Made by a program: the position numbers and the translations under genes
Source of the DNA: Spirodela intermedia
Taxonomy: Eukaryota; Streptophyta; Magnoliopsida; Alismatales; Araceae
Reading direction: 5' to 3'
Assembly (NCBI GenBank): GCA_902729315.2
Contig: LR746266.1
Location: 3,482,759 to 3,546,758 of the forward strand
DNA: 64,000 bases
Notes under the pieces: model-generated
What the model was told of the DNA's origin: nothing
Seen by the model: the letters and a program-made list of their open reading frames with translations, nothing else
Database searches by the model: none
Shown: positions 10,062-22,600 of the stretch, piece after piece
Layout of the letters: every line of letters starts with the position of its first letter
Position numbering within the stretch: position 1 is the first letter of the stretch

Positions 10062-13000
10062 ATGTTGGGGGCTTCGAGGCGATCGGTATCCACCCTTGCG
10101 CGCGGCGCCGTAGCACGACATCGGAGCTTTGGTCCGCCAGTCGCTGCAGCAGTGCCTAGCATTTTTGCTGAGCCGGTAAATGTTTATTTCGGTCTCAGCT
10201 TGGTCCGCGACTGTTATCTCGCTTTGTTACGTTCGGAGCTACTCTGGTTTCATCTGCTCATAGTTGTCGTTTCTATCTCTGTTTACGTGCTCGTTCGGGT
10301 TCAGCATTCATCATTCTTGATTTCTTCATTGGTTCTTTGGTTTTCCACTATTCTTGAATTCATTCTTCATCGCCGGTGGGAATTGGAAGTGATCCTCCAG
10401 GAGCCTATGCATTCTTTTCTATGTGTGATTCACCTGTAAGCCTGAAAATGACGTTTCGTTGATCGATCGTATTATTTGGACATTGTTTTCATTTGCTGTG
10501 AGTGAGGGGTTCGTGTTCTTCGACGTATGTACTGAAAAGGACTGCTGTTGTGACCTATTTGTGGTGAATCAGTTTCAAGACGATCATTTGTTGCGTATTG
10601 TTTCATGTCCCGGTCTCTGTGCGCTTTCCAGCAAGGAACTTGTTCTCTATCATTCGGCAAAACTGTCTGAAGCTTCTCTGCATAGATTCGCTTGTTAAGC
10701 CACGTTCATCCCGTCATTATATCGACGTGCATGGGTTCCTTTGTGTCTTAGCTTCCTGGGATTTCTCTACTTTTATGCAGGCCACAGAAGGGGATGCCAA
10801 ACCGACGTGCCTTCCATCTAGATTATTCTCTGCCTTTTCCGCATCGAATAACGATGGCCCCTTCTATGCTCCTGGCCTAAACCCAAAAAGCAGTTTCCTT
10901 CTTGGCACTAGGTACGAATCCTCCGCAGCTGCAGCTGACACTACGGATCCTGTAGGCGAGAGGTTTGAGTACCAGGCCGAGGTATAACGCTCTCTCGTAT
11001 GACATTCATATATTTCAAAAAGGATAATTAGAGCTTGAGATAGTGATATTCATTTCTGCTCCGTGATAGGTTAGTCGCCTCATGGACTTAATAGTTCACA
11101 GCTTATATAGCAACAAGGAAGTATTCCTTCGAGAGCTAATCAGGTACGTCTCTATTTCATATTTGATCTCCTTTAACGCGCTGCTTTGACTAACTCGAAG
11201 TTATTTTCCTGTCCTCTGCCTTTCCCTAGCATCTTTTTGATAGTTTCACCAGATCACTTTAGCTGCTTGACTTAACCATCCCTGAACGAATCTTTTGATT
11301 CCATTCTATACAATGGTACTGAGCCCCCATGGTGTGATTTCTTTAAACTCCTGACGGCGTGGGGACTCCATGCTATGCATTATGCAACTATCATGGCGTT
11401 AATGGCTTTTAGCGGAGCCTGTATGCTGATATTATTTTTCTTAAGAATATGTTTAGGTACCACTATTGAATCTTCTCATGGCTTGAGATGTCGCTATCTA
11501 GGTGCATATACTATTATTAGCCTCGATTCTTGGATAAGATCAGATTTTTTGAATGGCTGTTGTGGATGATAGATATTTTATATCTCATGTTACAACTAAG
11601 TTCTACACCTTTGAGAACATTTTGGTATGGCCAACTGCAGTAATGCAAGTGACGCTCTTGACAAGCTACGCTTCTTGAGTGTTACGAACCCTGATCTCAT
11701 GAAGGAAGCTGTTGACCTTGAGATTCGTATTCAGACAGACAAGGATAATGGGATCATCACTATTACGTAAGTATCTTATTTTCCTCTCTATTTTGATATT
11801 TTGAGCTCATGAATGAAATTAATCTTTTTTGTCAGCGACACGGGCATTGGCATGACAAGGCAAGAACTTGTTGATTGTCTTGGAACTATAGCACAGAGTG
11901 GAACAGCAAAATTCCTGAAAGCAGTGAAGGTTGTTGGAACTGTTTTTGGTGTGCAGAGTGATGAATTCACTTATTGCTGTGAATAGTAGGGTCGATTGCC
12001 CGCATTTGAGTTTTGTCCTAATATTTCATCTTTTTTTTTGGGATGACAGGAAAGTAATGAAGCTGGTGCGGAAAGCAATTTGATAGGGCAGTTTGGTGTG
12101 GGGTTCTATTCAGCTTTTCTTGTCTCCAGTCGGGTTGAGTGTCTAACTGAAATGCTAGAAACTGTGTTTATACAAAAAAAAATAGTTTAAAATATTTTTT
12201 CTGAGAAAGAATTGCTTCTTCTGCTATGTGTCGATAGGTCACCGTCTCCACAAAGAGCCCAAAATCAGACAAGCAATATGTATGGGAAGGAAAGGCTGAC
12301 GATGGTTCGTACACAATTCGAGAGGAAACAGACCCAGAAAAACTAATTCCTAGAGGGACACAGATAACATTATATCTTAAAGTTAGCATCTCAATATATT
12401 TGTCTTACTGTTAATTTTGTTTCTTGAACGCCTCTAAATTTGGCCTTCTCTTTCACTTTGCTTTACAGCATGATGACAAGGCTTTTGCTCATCCTGAAAA
12501 GATCCAGAATCTCGTAAAAAATTACTCGCAGTTTGTTTCTTTCCCTATATACACTTGGCAAGAAAAAGGATTTACAAAGGAGGTACGCATTGAGATATTG
12601 AAGTAACTTGATTTTTAATGGATCTCACCTTTTTTTAGGTTCTACTTTTCTTTCATGATTACAGTCCTAGGACCGACGTTGTTTCTCCGTACTATTGTAT
12701 TTCATGGTTCCTGGCGGATATCATTATAGCTGTTTTTTGTTGGTCATAATAAATAGGTCGAGGTTGACGAGGATCCCAGTGAAGAGAAGAAGGAAGGCAA
12801 TGAAGATGTCCAAACTGAGGTAACCCTCCCGCTAATTTATCAATTGTCCTTGGCTCTATGTTATTTCTCATTACCTAAACTCAATATTTTTAAAAAAAAT
12901 GCGTGTTACCTTGTTTGCAGAAGAAGAAGAAAACAAAAAAAGTGGTCGAACGATATTGGGACTGGGAACTTACGAATGAGACTAAGCCCATATGGGTGAG

Positions 13001-16000
13001 TTTGTAGAGATCTTTTTTTGAAACTTTTTCTTTCGAAGAACCTTAGCACCTGAGTTCTTGCTCGATGTTTCTGGGATTAATTTGCATTATGCATCTTTCT
13101 TTTTTTCTCCCAGCTTCGGAATCCGAAGGATGTGACTACTGAGGAGTATAACGAGTTTTACAAGAATACCTTCAAGGAATACTTGGATCCTTTAGCATCA
13201 TCGCACTTCACAACTGAGGTGACTTTTTTATTAATATTAAAATTAATATGATGGGATGGTCTGAGACAGATGTATGATCGATCCATTTTTTGCGTATGGT
13301 TTCCCTGAACATCATTTCAATTCACTCCTGTAGTTAATTTTGGTGGGTCTGAACCCTCGACTTTTGCTTTGGCAGGACGGTGATCTGACTAATTGAACTG
13401 TTTTTTTGATGTCATACGTTCACTTGCCGCAGAATCCAATTTGTTTCGTGCAATATCTGAGAACCTAAGTGCAGGCTATTGTCAATTATCTCTGCTGTTT
13501 TTTACATCGTTGATCATACACTCTGTATTTATTCATTATTAGGTAAAAATATGCATATTTATTTATACGTGATGCATTTGAATATCAATAGTCATATCAT
13601 TTAATAGCCTGCTCACAAAAGGGACGTACTGTTGAAATAGTTTTTCTTTTTACAGTCGTTTATCCGTGGTATTCTATGTTTAGACGTTGGAGACAGAATG
13701 TGTTGTTACATATGAGATGATTAAGATAGCATGTTGTATACATGGAACCTTTAAAGGAACTGGAATTGCTATTAATCTTTTTTAATGGCATTTGCCTTTC
13801 TTTGAATGCCATAAATATTTATTTGAGATGGTAAAACTAATGAAAAATGACAAAAGGAACCCCACTATGGTAGGATCGAGTTACAACCCATGTAGAAGAA
13901 ACAATCAGAATAAATTATTCGGAAATTATTTTGGAATACAAAACTTGTGAAGGGCGGAAACTTTTGCTCTCTGAATTCGTGGCATCCAATGGCTTTATAA
14001 TAGCATGGGATTTTCTCACTTATGCGTTCCTCAGAAGCAGTTGCTATCTTCTGAATTATGACATAGCTATCTATTGGAATTTGGAACACCCGATGCCCTT
14101 TCTGTATACTCTTTTTGCCTTTTCAGTTACATGTCTTGAAATTTAGGTAGCATTCTGCTTTTGGTTCTAACCCAATCATATTTTTGCATCAGGGTGAAGT
14201 TGAGTTTAGGTCTATCCTATTTGTGCCAGCTTTAAGTCCTGCAGGAAGAGGAGATGACATTGTCAATCCAAAGACGAGGAACATAAGGCTTTACGTCAAA
14301 CGTGTTTTCATCTCTGATGAGTTTGACGGCGAACTTGTATGACCTGTACTCTTATCACTTATACGTCGTCACCGATTTCTCAGTTTGACTTAACTGGCTT
14401 CTTCGTTATTGTCTTGACTAGTTCCCGAGGTACCTAAGTTTTGTGAAGGGTATTGTGGATTCAAATGACCTTCCGCTGAATGTATCGCGTGAAATCCTCC
14501 AAGAAAGCCGCATAGTAAGTGCGCTATTGGTCATTGTTACGCTTTTCTCTGTCTGGTTTTTTCAACGCTTCTAATTTCTGGCTTCTATGCACCCTCATTG
14601 CAGATACGAATAATGAGAAAGCGCCTTGTTCGGAAGGCTTTTGATATGATTTTGGGTATTTCTCTCAGTGAGAACAGAGATGTAAGTATACTTTGTCTGA
14701 CAGATACCGCTTTATGCAAACCGTTATGGATTCTAAATCTTTCTCCAAACATGATGCCTTCCTATTACATGTATATATGTGGACTGTTGCCTCAGGACTA
14801 CGACAAGTTCTGGGAGAACTTTGGTAAACACTTGAAATTGGGTTGCATGGAGGACCACCCAAACCACAAGCGCATAGCACCACTGCTCAGATTTTTCTCG
14901 TCTCATAGTGAGCAAGAACTGATCAGCTTAGACGAGTATGTGGAGAATATGAAGCCCGAACAAAAGGATATTTACTATATTGCAGCTGACAGCTTGACAA
15001 GTGCGAAAAACACTCCTTTCCTGGAGCGGCTTCTTGAGAAAGAATATGAAGTATGGATTTTAATTGATTCCCAATTCTAAGCTTTGTCAACCGGGTTACA
15101 TCATTCCTATTTTTCCTTTCTTTTTTTTTCTTTTTTTTCTCCCACATCCTTCTACCACAAGTATCTATCTAACCGCAGATTTTGCGACCATCGCTCCGCA
15201 GGTTCTGTTCTTAGTTGATCCCATAGACGAGGTGGCCATTACAAATCTTAAATCCTACAAGGAAAAGAATTTTGTGGACATCAGCAAGGAGGACCTGGAT
15301 CTGGGTCAGACTCTGCTTCCGCCTGCTTCTACTCCTTTGATTCTTCCGCGAACCGAGAGTTTGAAATCATCTCGAATCTCTGGGCAGGTGATAGGAACGA
15401 GGAGAAGGAGAAGGAGATCAAGCAGGAATTCGGCCAAATGTGCGACTGGATTAAGAAGAGGCTGGGGGACAAAGTAGCCAGTGTCCAGATTTCTAACCGG
15501 CTCAGTACATCTCCATGTGTTCTTGTCTCTGGGAAATTTGGCTGGTCTGCGAACATGGAAAGGTTAGTTCTTCCTTATGCGTTGACCCCACCACTCACCT
15601 CTCAAACCATCGAATACTAATGTCTGCATCATGCATGTCGTGTTTCGTGCAGGTTGATGAAGGCTCAGACGATTGGGGACACAAGTAGCTTGGACTTTAT
15701 GCGCAGCAGAAGAGTGTTTGAAATTAACCCGGACCATCCCATAATCAAAGACTTGAATGTAGGGCATTTCAACCTCATAATCAAATCCTTGATCTTTTCA
15801 TAGCCACAAACACGATATTTTGTTTTTGTTTACCAGCTTATGATCAGAAACCGAATATATTGGCTTTGTTCGTCAAATATTTCGTTGCTCTACAGGTTGC
15901 CTGCCGAACTTCTTCTGACGATCCAGAGGCGCAGAGGGCCATTGACCTTCTCTATGATACGGCTTTGATCTCCAGCGGCTTCACTGTGAGTAGCAAAAGC

Positions 16001-16357
16001 CACCGTCGCATTTTTCTCTAGATATTCTCCATATTTCAATGCATGAAATTATATTTTTAGTAAAGGATTGGTTAGATATAAAAAATAAATCGAAAGACGA
16101 ATTATGACATTTATTTTCATTTTTTTTATGTTTAAATTCAGATTTAGGGAATTCGTGGGGGGCGAATCTGATTATATCCTTATGTTGTGATCGAACTTAA
16201 TTTATTTTTCCACCTCGTGTTCCTGCAGCCCGACAATCCTTCCGAGCTCGGTGGGAAGATCTATGAGATGATGGGCATGGCGCTTTCTGGCAAATGGGCG
16301 GCGCCGCCTGCTGAGATCGTGGAGCCGCCCGTTCAAACCGAAGGATCGACAAATTAA
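10062..16357 (+). CDS. HSP90-6: Mitochondrial HSP90 chaperone (HSP90.6 / TRAP1 type)
   Basis: Twenty exons join into 788 residues: 10062-10175, 10781-10981, 11070-11143, 11641-11766, 11836-11929, 12050-12133, 12238-12381, 12469-12582, 12757-12819, 12921-12995, 13114-13218, 14193-14336, 14422-14514, 14604-14681, 14796-15050, 15202-15304, 15388-15562, 15653-15758, 15896-15985, 16229-16357. The Arg/Ser-rich start ([15 protein letters not shown]) is a mitochondrial presequence and closely resembles Arabidopsis HSP90.6 (At3g07770). The ATP site is intact: SNASDALDK (Asn131), DTGIGM (Asp173) and the lid GQFGVGF (216-222). The middle-domain catalytic Arg is in LPLNVSRE (Arg469). The charged KKKKTKK linker is present. 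There is no MEEVD tail, as expected for an organelle form. The protein folds client proteins in the mitochondrial matrix using ATP. Most introns are short; the longest is 974 bases, and the 15305-15387 intron is only 83. Confidence 0.95.
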
Positions 16358-17075
16358 TTTATTCACGAACAAAACGCCGTTGCAGAGTGCGTCAAGAGCT
16401 TGCCCCTTGCGTGTATATCAACTTTCGGGTTGACTTTCTCCTGGCTCTCGTACCGGTAGGAACTCCCCACCTTCCCTTGTGGACTAATTTTGTCACGAGT
16501 AGTCTATATAGACGGCAGCCCTCGTCCCCATCCGCGGGTTTCATGGGTCATATTAACCCTTGATAATTGCTCCAATGCAAGAAATGCCCCCGGAGAGGGG
16601 TGGAGGGTTGACCTCTGGTAGCCCTAATGTGGCCCGTTGATATTCGCTGTATTTCTCACTTGGTAGCAGACCATTTCCCGGTTTCGATTCTGTACGGACG
16701 GTGTATTGACTTTTGTTACGGGATTCTGGGCTCAAAGACGAGAGCTTTTTATCTTATGTTCGATTGAGAAGACGAGGAGATGGTTGTCCAGTCGCGCGAC
16801 GGCAATACGGCACGTCGCCGTCTACAGGTTGACCCCCGGCCGATCATAAAAGTCAACGCATTTGGTCAACCGGCTGCTCCGGTCAGTTCATCTGTTCTTC
16901 AATTCCCTCCTGCGCGAACGAGCTCGGGGGGTCCCCCAAACCCGACGTTGTGTATCAGATCATTTTTCTCTGGTTTTATGATTAACGAACCTCTGATTGA
17001 CCTCTCAGAGAAAGCTCGTCACCCCGGGGAGAGCATTCGCCTAAAAGGTTTCATTTTTGTCTTCTTAGGTGCCTG

Positions 17076-17078
<3 letters not shown>

Positions 17079-17116
<38 letters not shown>
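17079..17116 (+). repeat. (GA)19 microsatellite
   Basis: A perfect GA dinucleotide run of 38 bases in the spacer upstream of the cytokinin receptor gene. Confidence 0.95.
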
Positions 17117-17117
<1 letters not shown>

Positions 17118-18579
17118 GCAAACAGAGCCCAGAGGCCTCTGAGAAACCAGGCAACCAGTAGCCAGCGGCGCGACGGCAGGAGGGCGAGAGCGGGGGAGGT
17201 CTGCTGTTCCTCCGTGGCCTTCCAATAATCGCCGTTCTGACGACCTCCGTAGAAAAGCACTCTGGCGCCACGTACAAAGCCTGGCCATGCAGATAGCGGA
17301 TGATGGTGGTTCACGTTAACAGTACGGGGAGCACGGTACCGTAAACGGAGTGAGGCTGACGAAAGCCGGTTGGCTTCTAGCACCCTTAAACCGACCATCT
17401 CGGTTCCACGTGACTTTTGCTCGACCTATAGGCTAGGTAAAAATAGGCATGCTGCCTTCCTGCCTGGAAGTTTTTTTCAACCGTCCGATTGAGGTTTGAT
17501 GGTGTCGATGGCGCCACGGGCTCTGGCGCGCCGCCTGCCATTGGCTGTCTCCTGAACCACGTAAGAGGCCGCAGAGTATAGGGCCCGGACAGCTGCCCTC
17601 TGCTAGGAAGACAGAGTTCCATCTTGAATCGTCAACGGTGTGGGGCCCACTTTCGGTCGCCCCAGGATCGACACGTGTTACCCTATTCATGCAAGCTGAC
17701 TGGTGGGTTCCCGCTGCGCCTCTCTTGGGGCTAGCGTCCGGAGGGTCTGGCCGCGTGCCACGTGGGAATCATTGATCGGCACTTACCACCGCAAATCCAA
17801 GCCGTAGGATACGGGTTTATCCCAGATTGTGCCATTTTTCAGCACTACTCCGGTCATCGCTCTTATCGACGGGGAGACGCCAACGATCTGGCGCATCTCG
17901 AGATAATCAGATCCGTCGATCCATATCGCGCCTTTGCATCGCCGACTTATATATGGCCACGTCACCGAAAAAATGTGGGCCCATAGCTGCCAACGCGGAG
18001 ATCCTCCCCGCGCACACATATCCGTCAGATAGTCTCTTGCCCGTGAAAGAAAGATATCATTTTTAACGACGTTTTTATTGGTCCCATTTCACGGGACGCT
18101 ATTTTATCAACGAGAAGTGCGCTGACTTGTGGGCAAGTCCTGTTCGAACTCGAACCGCGCCGCATTTGGAAAACCCCGGTTGACTAAATCCGGAGTTGAC
18201 CCCCATGGGGAGGCATTCCCCCGGGCTGTCGCGGTGATTAAGTTAATCTATGTGCGGTCGCCGTGGGCATTATGTTTGTCTTCTTCCTCGGTCGCCGCCG
18301 GCACCAGGGGGGAATATCGGTACGACTTTGGGCCGTGAGAGCTTACATAGCTACTAATAAAGCTGCCCCCTCGCCTGCCGCCAACCGATAGGGGCTCCAG
18401 TGGAGCTCGGTGGGGATGAGATTCTCATCCGGCGCCTTCGGAAGAAACCAGTTTGGTCCCGTCGGATTCGGGCAATGTATAGGTAGCGGTAGAAGGACAT
18501 CATCTTCTTCCTCGACTAACGATTAATCACCAAAGTAAACATTAAAACTTCTGCCATTTAATGCGTCGATCGCCCCGTA

Positions 18580-18603
18580 TCTCTCTCTCTCTCTCTCTCT
18601 CTC
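18580..18603 (+). repeat. (TC)12 microsatellite
   Basis: A perfect pyrimidine dinucleotide run about 1.1 kb upstream of the receptor start codon. CT-rich tracts of this kind are common around plant transcription starts. Confidence 0.9.
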
Positions 18604-19661
18604 GCTGTCTGTGTTTTGAGATCTTCTGCTCTCCCTTTCGAGCTCGGACAGTTAGAGAAACTGTGGAAGAGGAAAGGGCAACGAGAACAGTGTGCGGACA
18701 GTCGGTCACGTTCTCTGTCAACCCGTCTTCTTCCCGGGGTTATTTTTTATAATTTTAAATCCGTGTTTAACGCGACCACCCTCCACACGGCCGAGGGAGA
18801 GGTCGCTTTCACAGGCCACGGAGCAAAAGAGCGAGAAGAGGAAACAGGAAAGGGTGGAAAGCGGAAAAAGGAGCTCGAGAAGCTGCTGTTAACAACAAGC
18901 CTCCCTCGTCCCCCAGTCCCGGTGCTCTTGTCGTTGTTTGCTACTCTCCTCTCTTCTCTCTGTTACGGGGTTCTGCTTGCTCCGTTTTGCCGAGTTCGCT
19001 GCTCTTTTCTCCCCGCTGAGATAGTGAGATAATGATGGTCGTCTAAGCGGAGGAATGCTCCCACAAAAGCCTACAGCTTGAGGAGGCGCCCCCGAGGGGG
19101 ATAGAGGCCAAGGAAAATAACAAAAACGGTACAGTAGAGAAGGACTTCCATTTTTCAATTCCGTTGTCCGTTGGTGGCTCATCGAGTTCTCCTTTTTGCT
19201 CATCTGACCAATGATTCCCGTGCAGGTAGAGCGGAGAAAAGAGCTTCGGATCCCCCGTCATTGGACTCTTCCGCGGCGGTGTGATAGAAGGTATAATTCT
19301 GGGGAGGTTTTGGTGGGGGAAGACCGGGTTTCCTCGGGAGAAGAAGATTTGATCAAGGCGGGTGTAAGAATACGGCCATCTTTCTCTCCCTGCCCTCTCG
19401 ATTCCAGCAATGCCTCGGTTAGTTCATCGTGGGATCTTCTCCGGCGAGGTGTTGGTGCGTTCCTGAGCTTGGTGTAATGACATTTTGCTCGTCGGAACGG
19501 AGAAAGCCCCAGGTGGGTTTCCTTTTCGTTCATTCCGTGGCTGGTTCGGAGAGAAAGTCCCTCTGGAACCTCCTCGTTTGATGAGGTTTACCTCCCTTTC
19601 CAAGTCGTTTTTCATGCTCTCTCGGCTCATCGTGAGGTTCAGACTGTGGGTTCTTGCCAGG

Positions 19662-22600
19662 ATGTCTTGGAATTGGAGGGTTTGGAATTGCAATGGAGGC
19701 TTGAAGGGTGTGCCCGGGGGTGCATGCGGCGGTGGGGGGGTAAAGATTGGGGTTTTATGGGTTTTGGTCGTCCTTGCCGGTCTCCTCGGGTTTTCTTGCG
19801 GTTACGCGTGCTGCGGATTCATGACGAACAGAGGGTGCTCCGATGACCTCTTGGAAGAGAAGAAGGATCGGGCCCTTCTGCAACGTTTCAGCATCAGCGG
19901 AAGCCACCTTCGATCTCTGGCGTCAGCTTTCCACATCTTCGACCAGGTTTACTTCTTCCACGAGCTCTGTAGCTTTTCATGTCCTGGTAGAAGTCAAGGC
20001 GTGCCAAAGATGGGAAAGTTGTTACCTTGTTATTAAGAACTGATCGTCACATTTTGTCCTATACGATACAAGAACGGAGGATCCCGTCATCATCATCTCA
20101 GTTTCACTTACTCACATCTATTTTTTTTCATTCTCCTCATGCTATATCGCAAAAGAGCCTCAGTCGCTGAGCTCTGTAGTTTTTCCATTTCCTCCTAGAA
20201 GCCGCTGTTTGCTGCATATTTATGGTATATTTAAGCTGCCGGAGGTGTTACTTTCTTACTAAGAACTCATCATGACCTTCTCAGTTTTCTTTGCTCTATT
20301 TATTACCTATTATTTTTCGTTCTCCTGATGTTATATTGCAAAGAAGTCCCGTCGCCCAGGTAAGAACAGTTATTCCGGCAGTAGTTTTGGGTGTTTCAGC
20401 ATTGATGGTAGGCCTTCTTGGAGGTGGGTGCTCAAGTGATTCCGTGGATCTTGTTCGGGCATATCAGTTTTGCAAACCTCACTGTTTACAGCTGTATTTA
20501 TCTCGACATAAGTTGTCATTCATGGCCAATGAATGCCCTGCCTCTTCAAGACGTCTAATTAAATCTCGCAGAAGTTTTTCCGTTCATTTCTTGTTTCTCT
20601 GTTCCTTACTGACTCACTGCTCGTCCAAGTGGTTTGATGGGTTGTTTAACCTTGTATTAATTTATTGATATAAGGAGAGAACACATTTTACGAAGCATGA
20701 CGGAAATGAAGCCACCTCCATAAATTACATTAGATATTAGTTTTCTTTAAGCGGGAGATCTCCTAAAAAATTCAGATTTGGGCATGATTATGATGGCTCT
20801 TGGGAAAAATGATGAACTACTACAACAATCTGACGTACAGAAGCGTCATAATGATTTCCATATGAGATAATATGGAGAAGCTATCTAGTTGACGTCTTAA
20901 ATCTCATATTCTTTTGAAGAAATCCACAGTTCTGGAGGTGCAGCCTAGGCGATGCTTAGGTATCACTTTGATGGCAAGGCATTCTTAGAGGGCAAGGTGT
21001 TCGTTGATGCCATGGAAAGCGGGTCTAAGAAATGTTTGGTCGGGCTAGTGACTTTGTAGCTTTGTCTATTTTAAAGTTATGCGTAAATTTTCAGTTAATG
21101 GAGGTAGATCTAGTTAATCATCGTTTTCGATTCATTGGCAATCTATGGCTTGCTCACATCAAGAGAAGGATTTAAGTATATGGAATTATTTTCTTTTTTA
21201 TTTTTGGACTTTATTGAGAGGGGATGGAGAATTTCTTAAAGCTTATCCCATACTATTTCTATCTAAGGTAGAGGATCAAAGCCATGGCCATGCAGAAGTA
21301 TCCAGTGAGAGAAGACTCGTCCAATGATTGAATAGAGCTATACTGTGGGATATTATTATTAAATGATATATAACTGAAGCATGTTCTTGGCCGTGAAGAA
21401 TTGTATGGACACGATAAGGTTTTAATAAGTATGCCAAAGCATGTGGATTGAAAGACAAGATACTTCATCGTCGAGTTCAATAGTCTGATGTGTTATTCTC
21501 AAAAAACGACTCTTACTGCTGCCAATTAGCTTATCAATCAACTTATACGTGAACTAAGATTATGATGCTCTAGATCAACGCTATTGTGACGCTTTTGTGA
21601 AAGCATTGCATACGTTTTCATTGGTAGAAAGACGACTTACTCTAAGCTCTACATTAGTTATGAGGATTCTTACATCACTAGTTGTGCTGGACCGTTTGAT
21701 GACACTTCATAAATAATAATATCCTTTTCTTGAGCTTATATGCATGTAAATTGTTTTAAGATATATTTCTCATGGTACACAGTTCAACGATATTACATTG
21801 TACTTCAAAAGGGTTGCATTCATTCATCTTGTCAACGATCTCTTCTATGGTTTGATGATTGAGTTCTATTGGAAAACTCAAGTTTTAAATTAATAGTTTT
21901 TTAAGAATGGTCTCCACTACAAATGTGCTGATTGAGTGGCTATGAGGGGATGTAAGTAGCAACGCCTTTTATTAGAGTCTAATGTCCGTGACTTCCATTG
22001 TTGGCTCTTTAGAGGTGCAATTGTGCATGATTTCTTGAGCATGCTTGCGTAACACAACCATGAGAGCTAGTGAATGAATTGTCATTGTCAAGGTGTTAGG
22101 GGAAGCCTTCTTCAGTGGACTATGCAGGGGGATGCAAGACATACCATGGCTTATCAGCATGACGAAAGATAATTTTCTAATAATTTTCTAATTGTGTTCC
22201 GACACCAATTCCTATTGCTTAGACCTACGTTTCTAGGTGCCACTTTTACATTTCATGAAGTACTCAAATCAAGATCATCTGTTGAGGGCAAGCAAAATTA
22301 GGGTTCAGTCAACATGGCACCTTGCTGTCTTTTTATTTAGAAGACGAGCTATTGTCTTCTCTGTAGAAGGTAATCCTTATCTGTTCTCTTGGAGTGAACA
22401 AGTAAGATCCTCTTTAAAGTCAATTATCCTATTTTTATCTAATAAATTTAGTTAAAAAAGGCTTCCACGATTTAATTATATATTTTTGTAGTTGTTTCCT
22501 CTTTTAGGATATCTGTTGTTTTGTTAAGAAACATAGTTGTAAAGAGAAGAATATCCAATATATTCAACATGTGAATGATGTGTAACTCTTGAAGATCATT

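Larger units (their letters stand above)
16358..19661. other. Region between HSP90 and the cytokinin receptor (promoter and leader)
   Basis: 3.3 kb without a supported gene. It holds the HSP90 3' end and the receptor promoter and leader. Visible motifs include a (GA)19 tract, a (TC) tract at 18580-18603, a G-box CCACGTGG near 17757-17764 and several GTCAA/TTGAC cores near 16820-16870. The part from about 18600 to 19660 is purine- and pyrimidine-biased and has several short open frames, as expected for a long 5' leader. A TTGCCAG just before the ATG at 19662 could be the acceptor of a leader intron. Confidence 0.45.

Noticed and set aside
18616-19032. 138-codon frame upstream of the receptor gene
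   Set aside because: Lies in the probable promoter and leader, has biased composition, and the frame is not continued by the receptor start.
20291-20668. 125-codon open frame in the receptor intron with a hydrophobic segment
   Set aside because: No similarity that I can recognise, no splice context linking it to the receptor, and composition like the rest of the intron.
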